Below, piece by piece: positions 1 through 6,756 of a stretch of DNA of 10,055 nucleotides. The position numbers and the translations under genes are program-made. Position 1 is the first letter of the stretch. Each line of letters begins with the position of its first letter. The notes beneath the pieces are model-generated. The model saw only the letters and a list, made by a program, of their open reading frames with translations. It was not told where the DNA came from and ran no database searches. Source of the stretch: an uncultured Clostridia bacterium. GTDB lineage: Bacteria > Bacillota > Clostridia > Oscillospirales > Butyricicoccaceae. Location: positions 1-10,055 of the forward strand of contig CAJUSB010000120.1 in assembly GCA_910589115.1 (NCBI GenBank), given 5' to 3'.

Positions 1-2
1 CC

Positions 3-83
3 CGCACACTGCAGATGACCCCTTTTGAATATCTGATGAGGTATCGCATTTTGGGCAGAGCCCTGCAAAGCTCCGGAGCACCA
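3..83 (+). pseudogene. Possible AraC-family regulator relic (C-terminal linker region), cut by window edge
   Basis: The frame starting at position 3 reads RTLQ then MTPFEYLMRYRI (positions 15-50) and then LGRALQSSGAP. The block TPFEYLMRYRI is typical of the segment joining the two helix-turn-helix motifs of AraC/XylS regulators, where it usually follows a T-G pair and leads into a helix ending in LL. Here the residues before it are unusual. After it the similarity fades, and the second helix-turn-helix does not appear in any forward frame. The frame then runs on, open, antisense to khpA and rpsP, which is not expected of a real AraC C-terminus. I infer a decayed or frameshifted fragment convergent with the khpA operon. 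Because only 12 or so residues match and the 5' part lies outside the window, chance similarity is possible. Confidence 0.3.
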
Positions 84-100
84 CCCCGAAAAAACCAGGG

Positions 101-130
101 AAGGAAAAAGACCTGTCGGTCTGACAGGTC
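101..130 (-). terminator. Intrinsic terminator of the ylxM-ffh-rpsP-khpA operon
   Basis: Reading the minus strand just after the khpA stop, an 8-bp perfect stem (GACCTGTC with GACAGGTC, positions 123-130 and 110-117) encloses a 5-nt loop and is followed at once by TTTTT (105-109) and more pyrimidines. This is a standard Rho-independent terminator. It shows that the operon ends after khpA, so rimM and trmD, which often follow in Firmicutes, are not co-transcribed here. Confidence 0.85.
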
Positions 131-140
131 TCCCAGCGGT

Positions 141-371
141 TTAGTCCAAAATCTCGACCGAAACCTTCTTATTTTCGCGGTTCCCCGTTGCCTTCATCAG
201 TGTCCGGATTTCTTTCGCAATTCGGCCGTGACGGCCGATTACCCGACCCATATCCTCCGGGGCTACCCGCAGCTCATAGACGACCGAGTCGTCCTGCACA
301 GTCTCCGTAATCGTGATGGAATCTGGATCGTTCACCAGATTCCTGACGATGTAGGTCAAAAGCTCTTTCAT
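141..371 (-). CDS. khpA: KH-domain RNA-binding protein KhpA (YlqC family)
   Basis: A 76-residue single-KH-domain protein, the usual size for KhpA/YlqC. The domain covers almost the whole chain. The RNA-gripping GxxG loop appears as GRHG inside GRVIGRHGRIAKEIR near the middle, and the C-terminal strand reads KKVSVEIL. KhpA proteins bind RNA in the cytoplasm, often as a heterodimer with KhpB/Jag, and affect cell elongation and division and small-RNA function in Gram-positives. The ATG at 371 is preferred to the TTG at 380: AGAGAGG lies about 9 nt before the ATG but abuts the TTG directly. It is the last gene of the operon, 20 nt after rpsP and just ahead of the terminator. The family call is firm; the detailed role is inferred from relatives. 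Confidence 0.92.
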   Translation of the reverse strand: MKELLTYIVRNLVNDPDSITITETVQDDSVVYELRVAPEDMGRVIGRHGRIAKEIRTLMKATGNRENKKVSVEILD

Positions 372-391
372 CCTTGGCAACCTCTCTATCC

Positions 392-631
392 TTACAGCAC
401 GCCAGCCTTCTTCAGGATATCACGAACGGTATCGGTCGGCTGCGCACCGTTCTTAATCCACTGCTGCGCACGCTCGCTGTTGATTTTCACCTCAGCGTCA
501 GCGGTCATAGGGTTGTAGGTGCCGATCTCTTCGATAAAACGGCCGTCACGCGGATAACGTGAATCCGCTACGACAATCCGATAGAACGGTGCCTTCTTTG
601 CGCCCATTCTGCGAAGTCTGATTTTTACCAT
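392..631 (-). CDS. rpsP: 30S ribosomal protein bS16
   Basis: A 79-residue protein starting MVKIRLRRMGAKKAPFYRIV, the hallmark N-terminus of bS16, followed by VADSRYPRDGRFIEEIGTYNP and a C-terminal PTDTVRDILKKAGV. bS16 binds 16S rRNA in the 30S body and is needed for subunit assembly. The length is normal for Firmicutes. The start is the ATG at 631, because AGGAGGTG sits about 9 nt upstream and the conserved MVKI begins there. A TTG further up at 652 would place the Shine-Dalgarno inside the coding region. It follows ffh by 118 nt and precedes khpA by 20 nt, the common rpsP-khpA order. Confidence 0.97.
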   Translation of the reverse strand: MVKIRLRRMGAKKAPFYRIVVADSRYPRDGRFIEEIGTYNPMTADAEVKINSERAQQWIKNGAQPTDTVRDILKKAGVL

Positions 632-720
632 GGTTCCTTTCACCTCCTTCAATTATGATTTTCCTCTATCAGGCCCGCCCACAAGCCTGCGGCTCGCCGC
701 CAGTCCCCCAGACAGGCCCA

Positions 721-739
721 TTGTAAAATGATTTTACAA
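721..739. repeat. Perfect A+T-rich inverted repeat just after ffh
   Basis: TTGTAAAA and TTTTACAA flank a 3-nt centre, 11 nt beyond the ffh stop. On the minus-strand transcript it would form a small weak hairpin without a T-tract, so it is unlikely to terminate transcription. It could instead be an RNase processing or 3'-end stabilising site in the 118-nt ffh-rpsP gap, allowing different mRNA levels for the two genes. That gap also holds a G+C-rich stretch (about 665-718) able to fold on the same strand. The function is inferred. Confidence 0.35.
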
Positions 740-749
740 GCAGATGTTT

Positions 750-2108
750 TCAAAACGGCAGCTTCATGCCGCCAAAGCCCCCAAAACGTTTTTTCTTCCC
801 TTTGCCCCTGCGCTGGAGCCCCGCAAGCTGCTTGGTCATCTTCTGCATCATCTCAAATTGCTTGAGCAGACGGTTGACCTCCTCTACCTTCATCCCACAG
901 CCCGCAGCAATCCGCTTTTTTCGGCTGTAGTTGATAATCGACGGGTTATCCCGCTCCTTCGGCGTCATCGAAAGAATAATTGCCTCCGTATGCGCCATTT
1001 GTTTGCCGTCTATTTTTGCGTCCGCTATCGCTTTCGGGTCAACACCAGGCAGCATCCCCAGCATCTCTTCAACCGAACCTATATTCTTAAACTGCTGGAG
1101 CTGTTCATAAAAATCAGTCAGCGTCAGTTTTCCAACGCGCATTTTCTTTTCCAGATCAACAGCCTGCTTCTGGTCAAAGCTCTGCTGCGCCTTTTCAATC
1201 AGCGTCAGCACATCCCCCATCCCCAAAATGCGGGAGGCCATACGGTCTGGGTGGAACGGTTCAATATTATCAAGTTTTTCGCCCGTGCCGATATATTTAA
1301 TCGGCTTGCCGGTAACCGCTTTGACCGACAGTGCCGCACCGCCGCGTGCGTCGCCATCCATCTTACTCATCAGCACGCCGTCAATGCCAAGCGCTTCATC
1401 AAAAGACTGTGCAACATTGACTGCATCCTGTCCGGTCATCGCATCCACTACTAACATGATTTCATGCGGTTTGACCTCGGCCTTGATATTTTTCAGCTCC
1501 TGCATCAGTGCTTCATCTATGTGAAGCCGTCCAGCCGTATCCAGGAAAACTAAATCATAGCCGTTTTTGCGGGCATAGTCAATGCCCGCCTTTGCAATGC
1601 GGACCGGATCATCCTGCCCCATATCAAAGGTGGCAATGTCAAGCTGCCTGCCGACTACTTTCAGCTGTTCAATCGCAGCCGGACGATACACGTCGCACGC
1701 AACCAACAACGGCCGACGCTGCTGCTGGTGACGGAACAGTCCGGCCAACTTGGCACATTGCGTCGTTTTGCCTGCGCCCTGCAAGCCCACCATCATGACA
1801 ACCGTCGGCGGATTAGGCGCAATCGTAATACGCGCACTCTTGCCGCCAAGCAGTGCGGTCAATTCCTCATTAACAATTTTAATCACCTGCTGTGCAGGCG
1901 AAAGGCTTTCCAGGATATCTGCACCGGTCGCCTTTTCCGTGACGGTCTTTATAAAATCCTTTGTGACCTTAAAGTTTACATCCGCTTCCAGAAGCGCCAT
2001 GCGGATTTCACGCATAGCCGCCTTGACATCCGCCTCGGTCAGGCGGCCCTGGCTGCGGAGCTTCTTAAACGCAGATGAGATTTTCTCGGTCAGGTTTTCA
2101 AACGCCAT
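750..2108 (-). CDS. ffh: Signal recognition particle protein Ffh (SRP54 GTPase)
   Basis: A 452-residue SRP54-type GTPase, full length for bacterial Ffh. The N domain is residues 1 to about 85. The G domain carries G1 GLQGAGKTT (108-116), G2 DVYRPAA (139-145), G3 DTAGR (190-194), G4 SKMDGDARGG (248-257; most homologues have TKLD) and G5 GTGEK (274-278). The M domain (about 297-452) is methionine-rich, contains the RNA-binding signature SRKKRIAAGCG (395-405, with Cys where Ser is common) and ends in a basic GKGKKKRFGG tail. Ffh with 4.5S RNA recognises signal sequences and targets ribosomes to FtsY at the membrane. The start at the ATG at 2108 gives the family N-terminus MAFENLTEKI; AAGGAGG lies about 12 nt upstream, slightly long. 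An upstream TTG at 2135 would bury this site. It follows ylxM by 64 nt. Confidence 0.97.
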   Translation of the reverse strand: MAFENLTEKISSAFKKLRSQGRLTEADVKAAMREIRMALLEADVNFKVTKDFIKTVTEKATGADILESLSPAQQVIKIVNEELTALLGGKSARITIAPNPPTVVMMVGLQGAGKTTQCAKLAGLFRHQQQRRPLLVACDVYRPAAIEQLKVVGRQLDIATFDMGQDDPVRIAKAGIDYARKNGYDLVFLDTAGRLHIDEALMQELKNIKAEVKPHEIMLVVDAMTGQDAVNVAQSFDEALGIDGVLMSKMDGDARGGAALSVKAVTGKPIKYIGTGEKLDNIEPFHPDRMASRILGMGDVLTLIEKAQQSFDQKQAVDLEKKMRVGKLTLTDFYEQLQQFKNIGSVEEMLGMLPGVDPKAIADAKIDGKQMAHTEAIILSMTPKERDNPSIINYSRKKRIAAGCGMKVEEVNRLLKQFEMMQKMTKQLAGLQRRGKGKKKRFGGFGGMKLPF

Positions 2109-2172
2109 TGTACAGGTACGCCTCCTTCCAGCCAAACGGCCTCAACAAACACATAATCTAAACAATTTATCA

Positions 2173-2538
2173 TCAGCCGGTAATGGCCTTTACATGCTCT
2201 TCCATCCGGCTGAGAACCGCCTGCAAATCCACATTGCGGTATTTGGTACGGTTAATATCTATCGCGATTTGCAGATCCTTGGCAATCGCCTGCGCGTGCA
2301 GATCCATCTGACCATAGCGCGCGACCAAGCCGAGCTTGTCCTCCAGCTCCTGCAAGGTGCGCTCCGCGCGGACAATGCTGTCCCGGACGCCCTGCCGGGT
2401 GATGCCGATATGCTCCGAAATCTCCGCCAAAGAGAGGTCTTCATTATAATAAAGATCAAACAGCTCGCGCTGTTTCTCGGTAAGCACTTCGCCGTAGAAA
2501 TCGAAAAGCAGGCACATTGCAAACAGTTTGTCTTTCAT
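2173..2538 (-). CDS. ylxM: YlxM-family putative SRP operon regulator (sigma-70 region 4-like HTH)
   Basis: A 121-residue protein beginning MKDKLFAMCLLFDFYGEVLTE, with the YlxM core: TEKQRELFDLYYNEDLSLAEIS, then the recognition helix region HIGITRQGVRDSIVRAERTL (about residues 43-62). This is a helix-turn-helix of the sigma-70 region 4 type. YlxM/p13 proteins sit almost always directly before ffh; streptococcal YlxM has been linked to SRP function. The C-terminal half is charged and helical. GGAGGAG lies about 9 nt before the ATG at 2538. First gene of the operon, preceded by a consensus promoter at 2615-2643. Whether it acts on DNA, RNA or SRP is not settled by the sequence. Confidence 0.93.
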   Translation of the reverse strand: MKDKLFAMCLLFDFYGEVLTEKQRELFDLYYNEDLSLAEISEHIGITRQGVRDSIVRAERTLQELEDKLGLVARYGQMDLHAQAIAKDLQIAIDINRTKYRNVDLQAVLSRMEEHVKAITG

Positions 2539-2614
2539 ATCCCCACGCTCCTCCGGCCCCGGCGCTCCGGTTTATTCCTGTAAAGGCTGACTGCTTTACA
2601 TATTGACTGGATTT

Positions 2615-2643
2615 ATTATACGCGATTTTCCCCGAATTGTCAA
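2615..2643 (-). promoter_or_regulatory. Consensus sigma-A promoter of ylxM-ffh-rpsP-khpA
   Basis: On the minus strand TTGACA (2643-2638), a 17-nt spacer and TATAAT (2620-2615) match the housekeeping consensus at all 12 positions. Transcription should start near 2608, leaving a leader of about 70 nt before ylxM. I see no terminator or known riboswitch in that leader, so the operon is probably expressed constitutively and strongly. Confidence 0.88.
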
Positions 2644-2769
2644 TAAAAATTTTTTCCGTGTTTTTCCGCACAGCAAATTCCCTTGCATTCGCACTGTCTG
2701 CACTGCGGTTTCATTCTAATGATACCATATCCCGTCCCGTTTGAAAAGAGTCCTTCTGCCGTATTTTCC

Positions 2770-2798
2770 TTGCGGATGCTGCCGAATTTTGTTATACT
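2770..2798 (+). promoter_or_regulatory. Likely sigma-A promoter of the GNAT gene
   Basis: TTGCGG (2770-2775) and TATACT (2793-2798) are separated by 17 nt and lie about 40 nt ahead of the acetyltransferase start. The -10 box is good (5 of 6) and the -35 box is weak (3 of 6). The upstream stretch 2644-2769, between this promoter and the divergent ylxM promoter, shows nothing else recognisable. Confidence 0.55.
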
Positions 2799-2844
2799 GG
2801 AATAAATTCCGGAGCACACTGCTCTGTAAAGGGGGAAACCAGCA

Positions 2845-3339
2845 ATGGCATTGACTTACCGGCGGGGCGCCATAGATGCGCTTTCCAGCTTAGTCGAAAC
2901 CCGCCTTGCCGTTCTGCGTTCAGCCAACGGGCTGGATGCAGCAGCCGAGCTGCCCGAGGTCGCTGCACAGACGCGGGACTATTACCAGACCGCACTGGCG
3001 GACGGGTCGCACGTCACCTTTCTGGCATTTGACGGGTCGCGCTTTGTAGGTGCTGGCGGCGTCAGTTTTTTCCGCGTTATGCCAACCGTGCACATCCCGA
3101 CCGGGCAAAAGGCTTATATTATGAATATGTATACCCATCCGGATTACCGCAGGCGCGGCATTGCCCTGCACATCCTTTCCCTGCTGGTGGAAACCGCGCA
3201 GGCGCGCGGCGTAACCGCGATTTCTTTGGAAGCCACCGACATGGGCCGGCCACTGTATGAACGGTTTGGCTTTGTCCCGATGCAGTCTGAAATGATGCTC
3301 CCGGAGGAGTGGTTCATCCAGCCAGCCGGGCAGCTATAA
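2845..3339 (+). CDS. GNAT-family N-acetyltransferase
   Basis: A 164-residue single-domain GNAT protein. The acetyl-CoA binding motif A is MYTHPDYRRRGIALHIL (residues 95-111), where the RRRGIA turn holds the pyrophosphate. Motif B follows with EATDMGRPLYERFGF (129-143), ending in the usual YERFGF segment. The preceding strands (residues 57-75, with FDGSRFVGAGGVSFF) are also typical. Such enzymes transfer acetyl from acetyl-CoA to an amine on a small molecule, peptide or protein; the acceptor cannot be told from the sequence. GGGGG lies about 9 nt before the ATG at 2845. The gene stands alone, with its own promoter at 2770-2798 and a terminator right after the stop, so the neighbours give no hint of substrate. 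Confidence 0.9.
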   Translation: MALTYRRGAIDALSSLVETRLAVLRSANGLDAAAELPEVAAQTRDYYQTALADGSHVTFLAFDGSRFVGAGGVSFFRVMPTVHIPTGQKAYIMNMYTHPDYRRRGIALHILSLLVETAQARGVTAISLEATDMGRPLYERFGFVPMQSEMMLPEEWFIQPAGQL

Positions 3340-3384
3340 AAAACCGCAGCACCGTTTTTCCAGCCGGTGCTGCGGCTTTGTTTT
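3338..3384. terminator. Bidirectional intrinsic terminator between GNAT and lipoprotein genes
   Basis: An 11-bp perfect stem, CCGCAGCACCG (3344-3354) with CGGTGCTGCGG (3365-3375), encloses a 10-nt loop. On the + strand it is followed by CTTTGTTTT; on the minus strand by TTTTTT (3343-3338). It therefore terminates both the acetyltransferase transcript, whose stop lies immediately before it, and the convergent SLH-lipoprotein transcript ending at 3422. Confidence 0.9.
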
Positions 3385-3421
3385 GTCAGTACGGGTCACA
3401 GCCCGACCTCCGGAGAGCCAG

Positions 3422-4105
3422 TTATTTTTCTTCCATTTTCAGTTCCGGCGCACCGTCTCCGATGGTGACCTCTGCCAACTTCTCCCCTGCCGTCAGTGTC
3501 ATTTCCAACAGGCTTTCATAATTGGAGACTTCGGCAGCACAAACCGTCAAGGTATTACCTTCCGACGACAACATGACCGGCTGCCCGCTGAAACTGCCGG
3601 AGAGTTCATTCGCCGTCTTCTGCGCGGGGTCGAAATAACCGACACGCAAAATGCTATCCTCTGAATAGACATAACAGAGTTCATATACGCCATCGCCGGT
3701 CAGGTCTGCCAGTGCCATACTGGTCACACCATCACCGCCGTAGCCTCCGCCGATGGGATAGGCCGCACCATCATACATTACAAATGTTTCATTAGAAGAA
3801 GCATACTTAAATACGGTGAACTCACTGTTTTCCGACACAAACCCAGGGGTGATATTCCAACAGGTATCATTCGTAAAGGGGGATTCATACCCTGTATTTA
3901 TGGCCGCAAAATCGGCGGCCCCTTCTTCGCTCCCGGCCAACTGGTAAGGTGACTCCGTGAGCACCGCAGGCTGGCTGACATTTGTGTTTTGTCCGCCGCC
4001 TGCATACGTCTTGCCTGTGCCGCCGTTCCCGTTGGAGCAAGCCCCCAAGGCCAGCGCCAGCATAAACGCGAATGCCGCTGATTTCATCGTTTTTGCAGTG
4101 TTCAT
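3422..4105 (-). CDS. Putative lipoprotein with FG-GAP/VCBS-like motif
   Basis: A 227-residue exported protein. The N-terminus has a basic start, a hydrophobic stretch (AAFAFMLALAL) and the lipobox LGAC with the lipidated Cys at residue 23, then a Gly/Asn-rich linker (24-42) suited to spanning the wall. The mature part contains MALADLTGDGVYELCYVYS (residues 130-148), a D-x-x-x-D-G-x-x-E loop of the kind found in FG-GAP/VCBS beta-propeller repeats and calcium loops. I see only one clear copy, so a full propeller is not shown. No catalytic motif is evident. AAAGGA lies 6 nt before the ATG at 4105. It follows the SLH protein by 107 nt on the same strand and shares its terminator, suggesting co-transcription and a related job at the cell surface. 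The exact function is unknown. Confidence 0.75.
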   Translation of the reverse strand: MNTAKTMKSAAFAFMLALALGACSNGNGGTGKTYAGGGQNTNVSQPAVLTESPYQLAGSEEGAADFAAINTGYESPFTNDTCWNITPGFVSENSEFTVFKYASSNETFVMYDGAAYPIGGGYGGDGVTSMALADLTGDGVYELCYVYSEDSILRVGYFDPAQKTANELSGSFSGQPVMLSSEGNTLTVCAAEVSNYESLLEMTLTAGEKLAEVTIGDGAPELKMEEK

Positions 4106-4134
4106 ATCTTTTCCTTTCTCTTTTCGGCTGTGTT

Positions 4135-4166
4135 CAGGGGCAGAAAGGCACCCCTTCCCGCCCCTG
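4135..4166 (-). other. Hairpin in the SLH-lipoprotein intergenic gap
   Basis: CAGGGGC (4135-4141) and GCCCCTG (4160-4166) form a 7-bp stem, and AAGG/CCTT inside it can add a second short stem. No T-tract follows on the minus strand, so it should not act as a strong terminator. It may attenuate or stabilise the message between the two genes. Confidence 0.35.
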
Positions 4167-4212
4167 CCAGCCTAAGTCCCCGGTACGCGGTGCGGTTGTG
4201 CCGGATGAACCA

Positions 4213-6456
4213 TCAGCGCATCATAAAGCCATACAGCATAACTGCCGCCTCCTGACGGGTTATCATATGATCCGGGTTCAGACGGCCCTTCTCATCCCCG
4301 CGTACCATGCCAAGCCCGTAGGCCAGCGCCGCATAGCCAAAATACTCTTCAGCAATGGAAGAACGGTCGCTGTACGGGCATGTATAAATCCCCTTTACCT
4401 TTGCAGCGTCGCCGTATATGGACGCGCCCAAAAGGGTCTTCAGGAACATCATCCGAGTCACCCCGGCATCCGGCTCCCGCTCGGAAGCCCGGATCAAATT
4501 CTCACTATATGCCATCTGATACAGCGCATCAAGCCCCTGCTCCGTATTGGGGTCAGCCTCATTGCCGCAGGCGCTGAGCAGCAGAACAAGCATGGTTTTC
4601 TGATCCAGCTTGGCCTTGGGCTCGAACCGGCTGCCCGGCAATCCAATTCCATAAGCGGCCAATGCCTCGATCTCTGCCCGGCCTTCCGCACCGGCCAGGT
4701 CCTGATAGCTGAACCCGGTGCTCCCGTAGGTATCCCACACGGGCTGCCCCGTCCTTGCATCGATCCCGCCGAACCTGCGGTCATCCCCATAGCGGAACGC
4801 ATAGGCAAGCACATATTTCTGGCTCATTATCTGGTCTTCCAACACGGGATATTCTACATAGGCAAGCGGCATTTCAAAGGCTTTCATACAAGCGTCAACC
4901 GCTTCCTCAGCAGAAACGATATCGTTAACGCCGGTAAAGCTGATACTGTCGTCCCAGTCTACGTTTAAGCTGTCAACAAGATTATTTTCATCCATCCGAA
5001 TCGCAATCAGATTAGCAGGGAACAAATAACCATTGACGCGCTGGGCGTACATCAGCCGTTTATCATCCTCACGGGTGTAAATGCCGCTCTCTTCCCACCG
5101 CTCCGGCAGATGTTCCTTTAAGAACTGCTCGGCTGCCTTCCGCTGTTCATCGGTCTGGGGCTGGTTACGCTGCACCAACATCCGCTCGGTCTGAGCAGGA
5201 TTTGACGTGTAAACTGATTTCAGCGCATCCGTACGTGCATTGATCCGGACCGTTTTGGTGATCTGTAAAAGCTCCCCTTCGTAGCCCTCTTCCAGCTCTG
5301 CCCTTTCCTCTTCGGTCAGCGGACGGGCATAACGCAGCTGTGCAAAAATATCACCAGTATCCCGGTTCTGCGAATAACTGATGCGTTCAAGCGTCCAGAC
5401 TTCATCCAAGCCAAGGGCAGAAATCCCTCGAAGCACCTGATCGAGCTGTTCACGGCCATGCACATCCTTTAGCCCTTCAATCGTTTTCAACTCAGCATCA
5501 CTCAGCTGCGCCCCTCCTGACGCTTCCGCAGGCGATGCACCCGTATCCGCAGCGGCATCCTCTGTGTATGATGCGAGCGTAAAGGCCATCCTTTTTGCAC
5601 CGCTCTCGTTATAACGGTCTGCCAAGTCGGCATACACCTCGTCCAAATCGACCAGTTTACCGTCCGCGGCATTCACAATATATTTTTTTTCGGACTCCCG
5701 GACATAGCGCAGGGAGGCAACTTGCTTGTCCTTCCCTATTACATAATACGGTGTCAGCTCAATAGTCGAACGCAAAAGCTCAGCGGCCTTAGCGGCATTT
5801 GTCCGGCTCTCCGGCGAAGGGATTTCTGGACGGATGGAGGAATAACAGTCGTCACGATGGTAGTTGGTCACCGCCAAATCATCCGGGCGGAGCTGGATGC
5901 TCACTGCCACTGGCGAAGGCAGCCCATTCAAAAGCAGCGTACCGGTAAACTCCAAGACATCCCTGCTGGCCCTGCTGGATGCTTTAAGCTGTACCGATTC
6001 GCCCGATGCCATCAGCCGGTCAGCGAATTCCTGTGCAGCTGCAAGGGCTTTGTCCTTATCCGCTTTAGGGAATGCTGCATCAAGCCCCCAGAAATTCCGA
6101 TGCCCACTGTCCTTGAAATACAAATTATACGAATAGATTTTACCGTCTTCCCCTGCCACCACGGAAATGCTGCCTGCATCCACTGCCCATTCCAGATTCC
6201 AGCGGGGTGCAAAAGCATTGTCATTTGCATTGCCATTGAATTCCGGTTCCCCGCCCAGCGCGGCAAGGATTTCTTCGATTGGCAGCGATGATTTGACCAT
6301 CCGCGTCACTGCGGCAAGGCGTTCATCAAGCGCCCCCGCAGCAGTGCCGGATGCGGATTTTGCAGGCATTGTGTCAGCCTGCGCAGCTGCAAGCGCTGGT
6401 GCTCCCATTGATGTCAGCAGTGAGAGCGTCAGCACTGACGAAAGGAACTTTTTCAT
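4213..6456 (-). CDS. Exported YcdB/YcdC-like repeat protein with C-terminal S-layer homology region
   Basis: A 747-residue surface protein. Residues 1-24 form a signal peptide (MKKFLSS, hydrophobic core, ALA-A cleavage motif). Residues about 45-290 and 345-580 resemble two PepSY-like YcdB/YcdC units: each has a helix such as AAKAAELLRS or AAEQFLKEHL, beta-rich stretches with conserved aromatic residues, and closing segments like KKYIVNAADGKLVDL (257-271) or RRFGGIDARTGQPVWD (560-575), where a Y/G-x-[VI]-[ND]-A-x-[TD]-G-[KQ] turn recurs. Residues about 598-747 are SLH-like: AAYGIGLPG...FEPKAKLDQ, a degenerate middle unit, and YAALAYGLGMVRGDEKGRLNPDHMITRQEAAVML (709-742). SLH repeats anchor proteins to pyruvylated wall polysaccharide. 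YcdB/YcdC domains are often tied to wall or protease-inhibitory roles, but no enzyme site is visible. AGAGGTG lies 8 nt before the ATG. Probably co-transcribed with the lipoprotein downstream. Confidence 0.85.
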   Translation of the reverse strand: MKKFLSSVLTLSLLTSMGAPALAAAQADTMPAKSASGTAAGALDERLAAVTRMVKSSLPIEEILAALGGEPEFNGNANDNAFAPRWNLEWAVDAGSISVVAGEDGKIYSYNLYFKDSGHRNFWGLDAAFPKADKDKALAAAQEFADRLMASGESVQLKASSRASRDVLEFTGTLLLNGLPSPVAVSIQLRPDDLAVTNYHRDDCYSSIRPEIPSPESRTNAAKAAELLRSTIELTPYYVIGKDKQVASLRYVRESEKKYIVNAADGKLVDLDEVYADLADRYNESGAKRMAFTLASYTEDAAADTGASPAEASGGAQLSDAELKTIEGLKDVHGREQLDQVLRGISALGLDEVWTLERISYSQNRDTGDIFAQLRYARPLTEEERAELEEGYEGELLQITKTVRINARTDALKSVYTSNPAQTERMLVQRNQPQTDEQRKAAEQFLKEHLPERWEESGIYTREDDKRLMYAQRVNGYLFPANLIAIRMDENNLVDSLNVDWDDSISFTGVNDIVSAEEAVDACMKAFEMPLAYVEYPVLEDQIMSQKYVLAYAFRYGDDRRFGGIDARTGQPVWDTYGSTGFSYQDLAGAEGRAEIEALAAYGIGLPGSRFEPKAKLDQKTMLVLLLSACGNEADPNTEQGLDALYQMAYSENLIRASEREPDAGVTRMMFLKTLLGASIYGDAAKVKGIYTCPYSDRSSIAEEYFGYAALAYGLGMVRGDEKGRLNPDHMITRQEAAVMLYGFMMR

Positions 6457-6507
6457 AAGTTTGCACCTCTTCCTTGTTTTTATTCGATGGCCTTTAGACG
6501 AATCCCG

Positions 6508-6530
6508 CAGGGAAAATGTTCCCTGTTTTT
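6508..6530 (+). terminator. Hairpin plus T5 in the leader of the SLH gene, oriented as a + strand terminator
   Basis: CAGGGAA and TTCCCTG make a 7-bp perfect stem (6508-6514 with 6519-6525) around a 4-nt loop, followed on the + strand by TTTTT. That is the form of an intrinsic terminator for + strand transcription, yet no + strand gene lies upstream; such a transcript would be antisense to the SLH gene. On the minus strand the same hairpin lies in the SLH leader, 52 nt ahead of its ATG, where it might affect translation or mRNA stability. Which strand matters is not shown. Confidence 0.45.
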
Positions 6531-6567
6531 CAGAAAAAACCGGGGCTATTATGAAAAGGTAAATCTT

Positions 6568-6595
6568 TGTATAGCATCAATTTCATTTTATTCAA
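6568..6595 (-). promoter_or_regulatory. Weak candidate promoter of the SLH-lipoprotein transcript
   Basis: On the minus strand TTGAAT (6595-6590) and TATACA (6573-6568) are 16 nt apart, about 110 nt ahead of the SLH start. Both boxes match only four of six consensus positions. It is the best pair I find in this leader, but another sigma factor or an activator may be involved. Confidence 0.35.
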
Positions 6596-6662
6596 GCGAA
6601 TCTCTTCCGAAAACAATGTGTTAAAACAGCAGATATGAATCACGAAAATAATATTCAAACTC

Positions 6663-6678
6663 GTTATGTTAACATAAC
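6663..6678. promoter_or_regulatory. Perfect 16-bp palindrome, probable operator
   Basis: GTTATGTTAACATAAC reads the same on both strands with no spacer. It lies in the divergent intergenic region, about 70 nt behind the candidate SLH promoter and about 80 nt ahead of the -35 box of the orphan gene. Such a dyad is the usual shape of a dimeric repressor or activator site; it is too spacer-free to form an RNA hairpin. The regulator is unknown. Confidence 0.5.
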
Positions 6679-6679
6679 A

Positions 6680-6696
6680 AATCATTACGAATCATT
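6680..6696. repeat. Two AATCATT direct repeats spaced one helical turn apart
   Basis: AATCATT occurs at 6680-6686 and 6690-6696, start to start exactly 10 bp, so both copies face the same side of the helix. They abut the 16-bp palindrome. The arrangement suits tandem binding of a response regulator or similar activator, but seven-base matches in A+T-rich DNA can arise by chance. Confidence 0.35.
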
Positions 6697-6756
6697 TGCA
6701 TAGCAGGAAATAGACTACAGCTTTCAGAAAATAGAAGAAATACACGTAAAAATAAC

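Noticed and set aside
744..1454. Long + strand open frame opposite ffh
   Set aside because: It is antisense to the well-conserved Ffh M and G domains, lacks an RBS and has a composition expected of a mirror frame.
1750..2583. 277-codon + strand open frame opposite ffh and ylxM
   Set aside because: It spans two genuine minus-strand genes and their promoter side; no recognisable domain and no RBS.
4072..4968. 298-codon + strand open frame opposite the SLH gene
   Set aside because: Antisense of the SLH region and of the gene gap; the minus strand has signal peptide, domains and RBS, while this frame has none.
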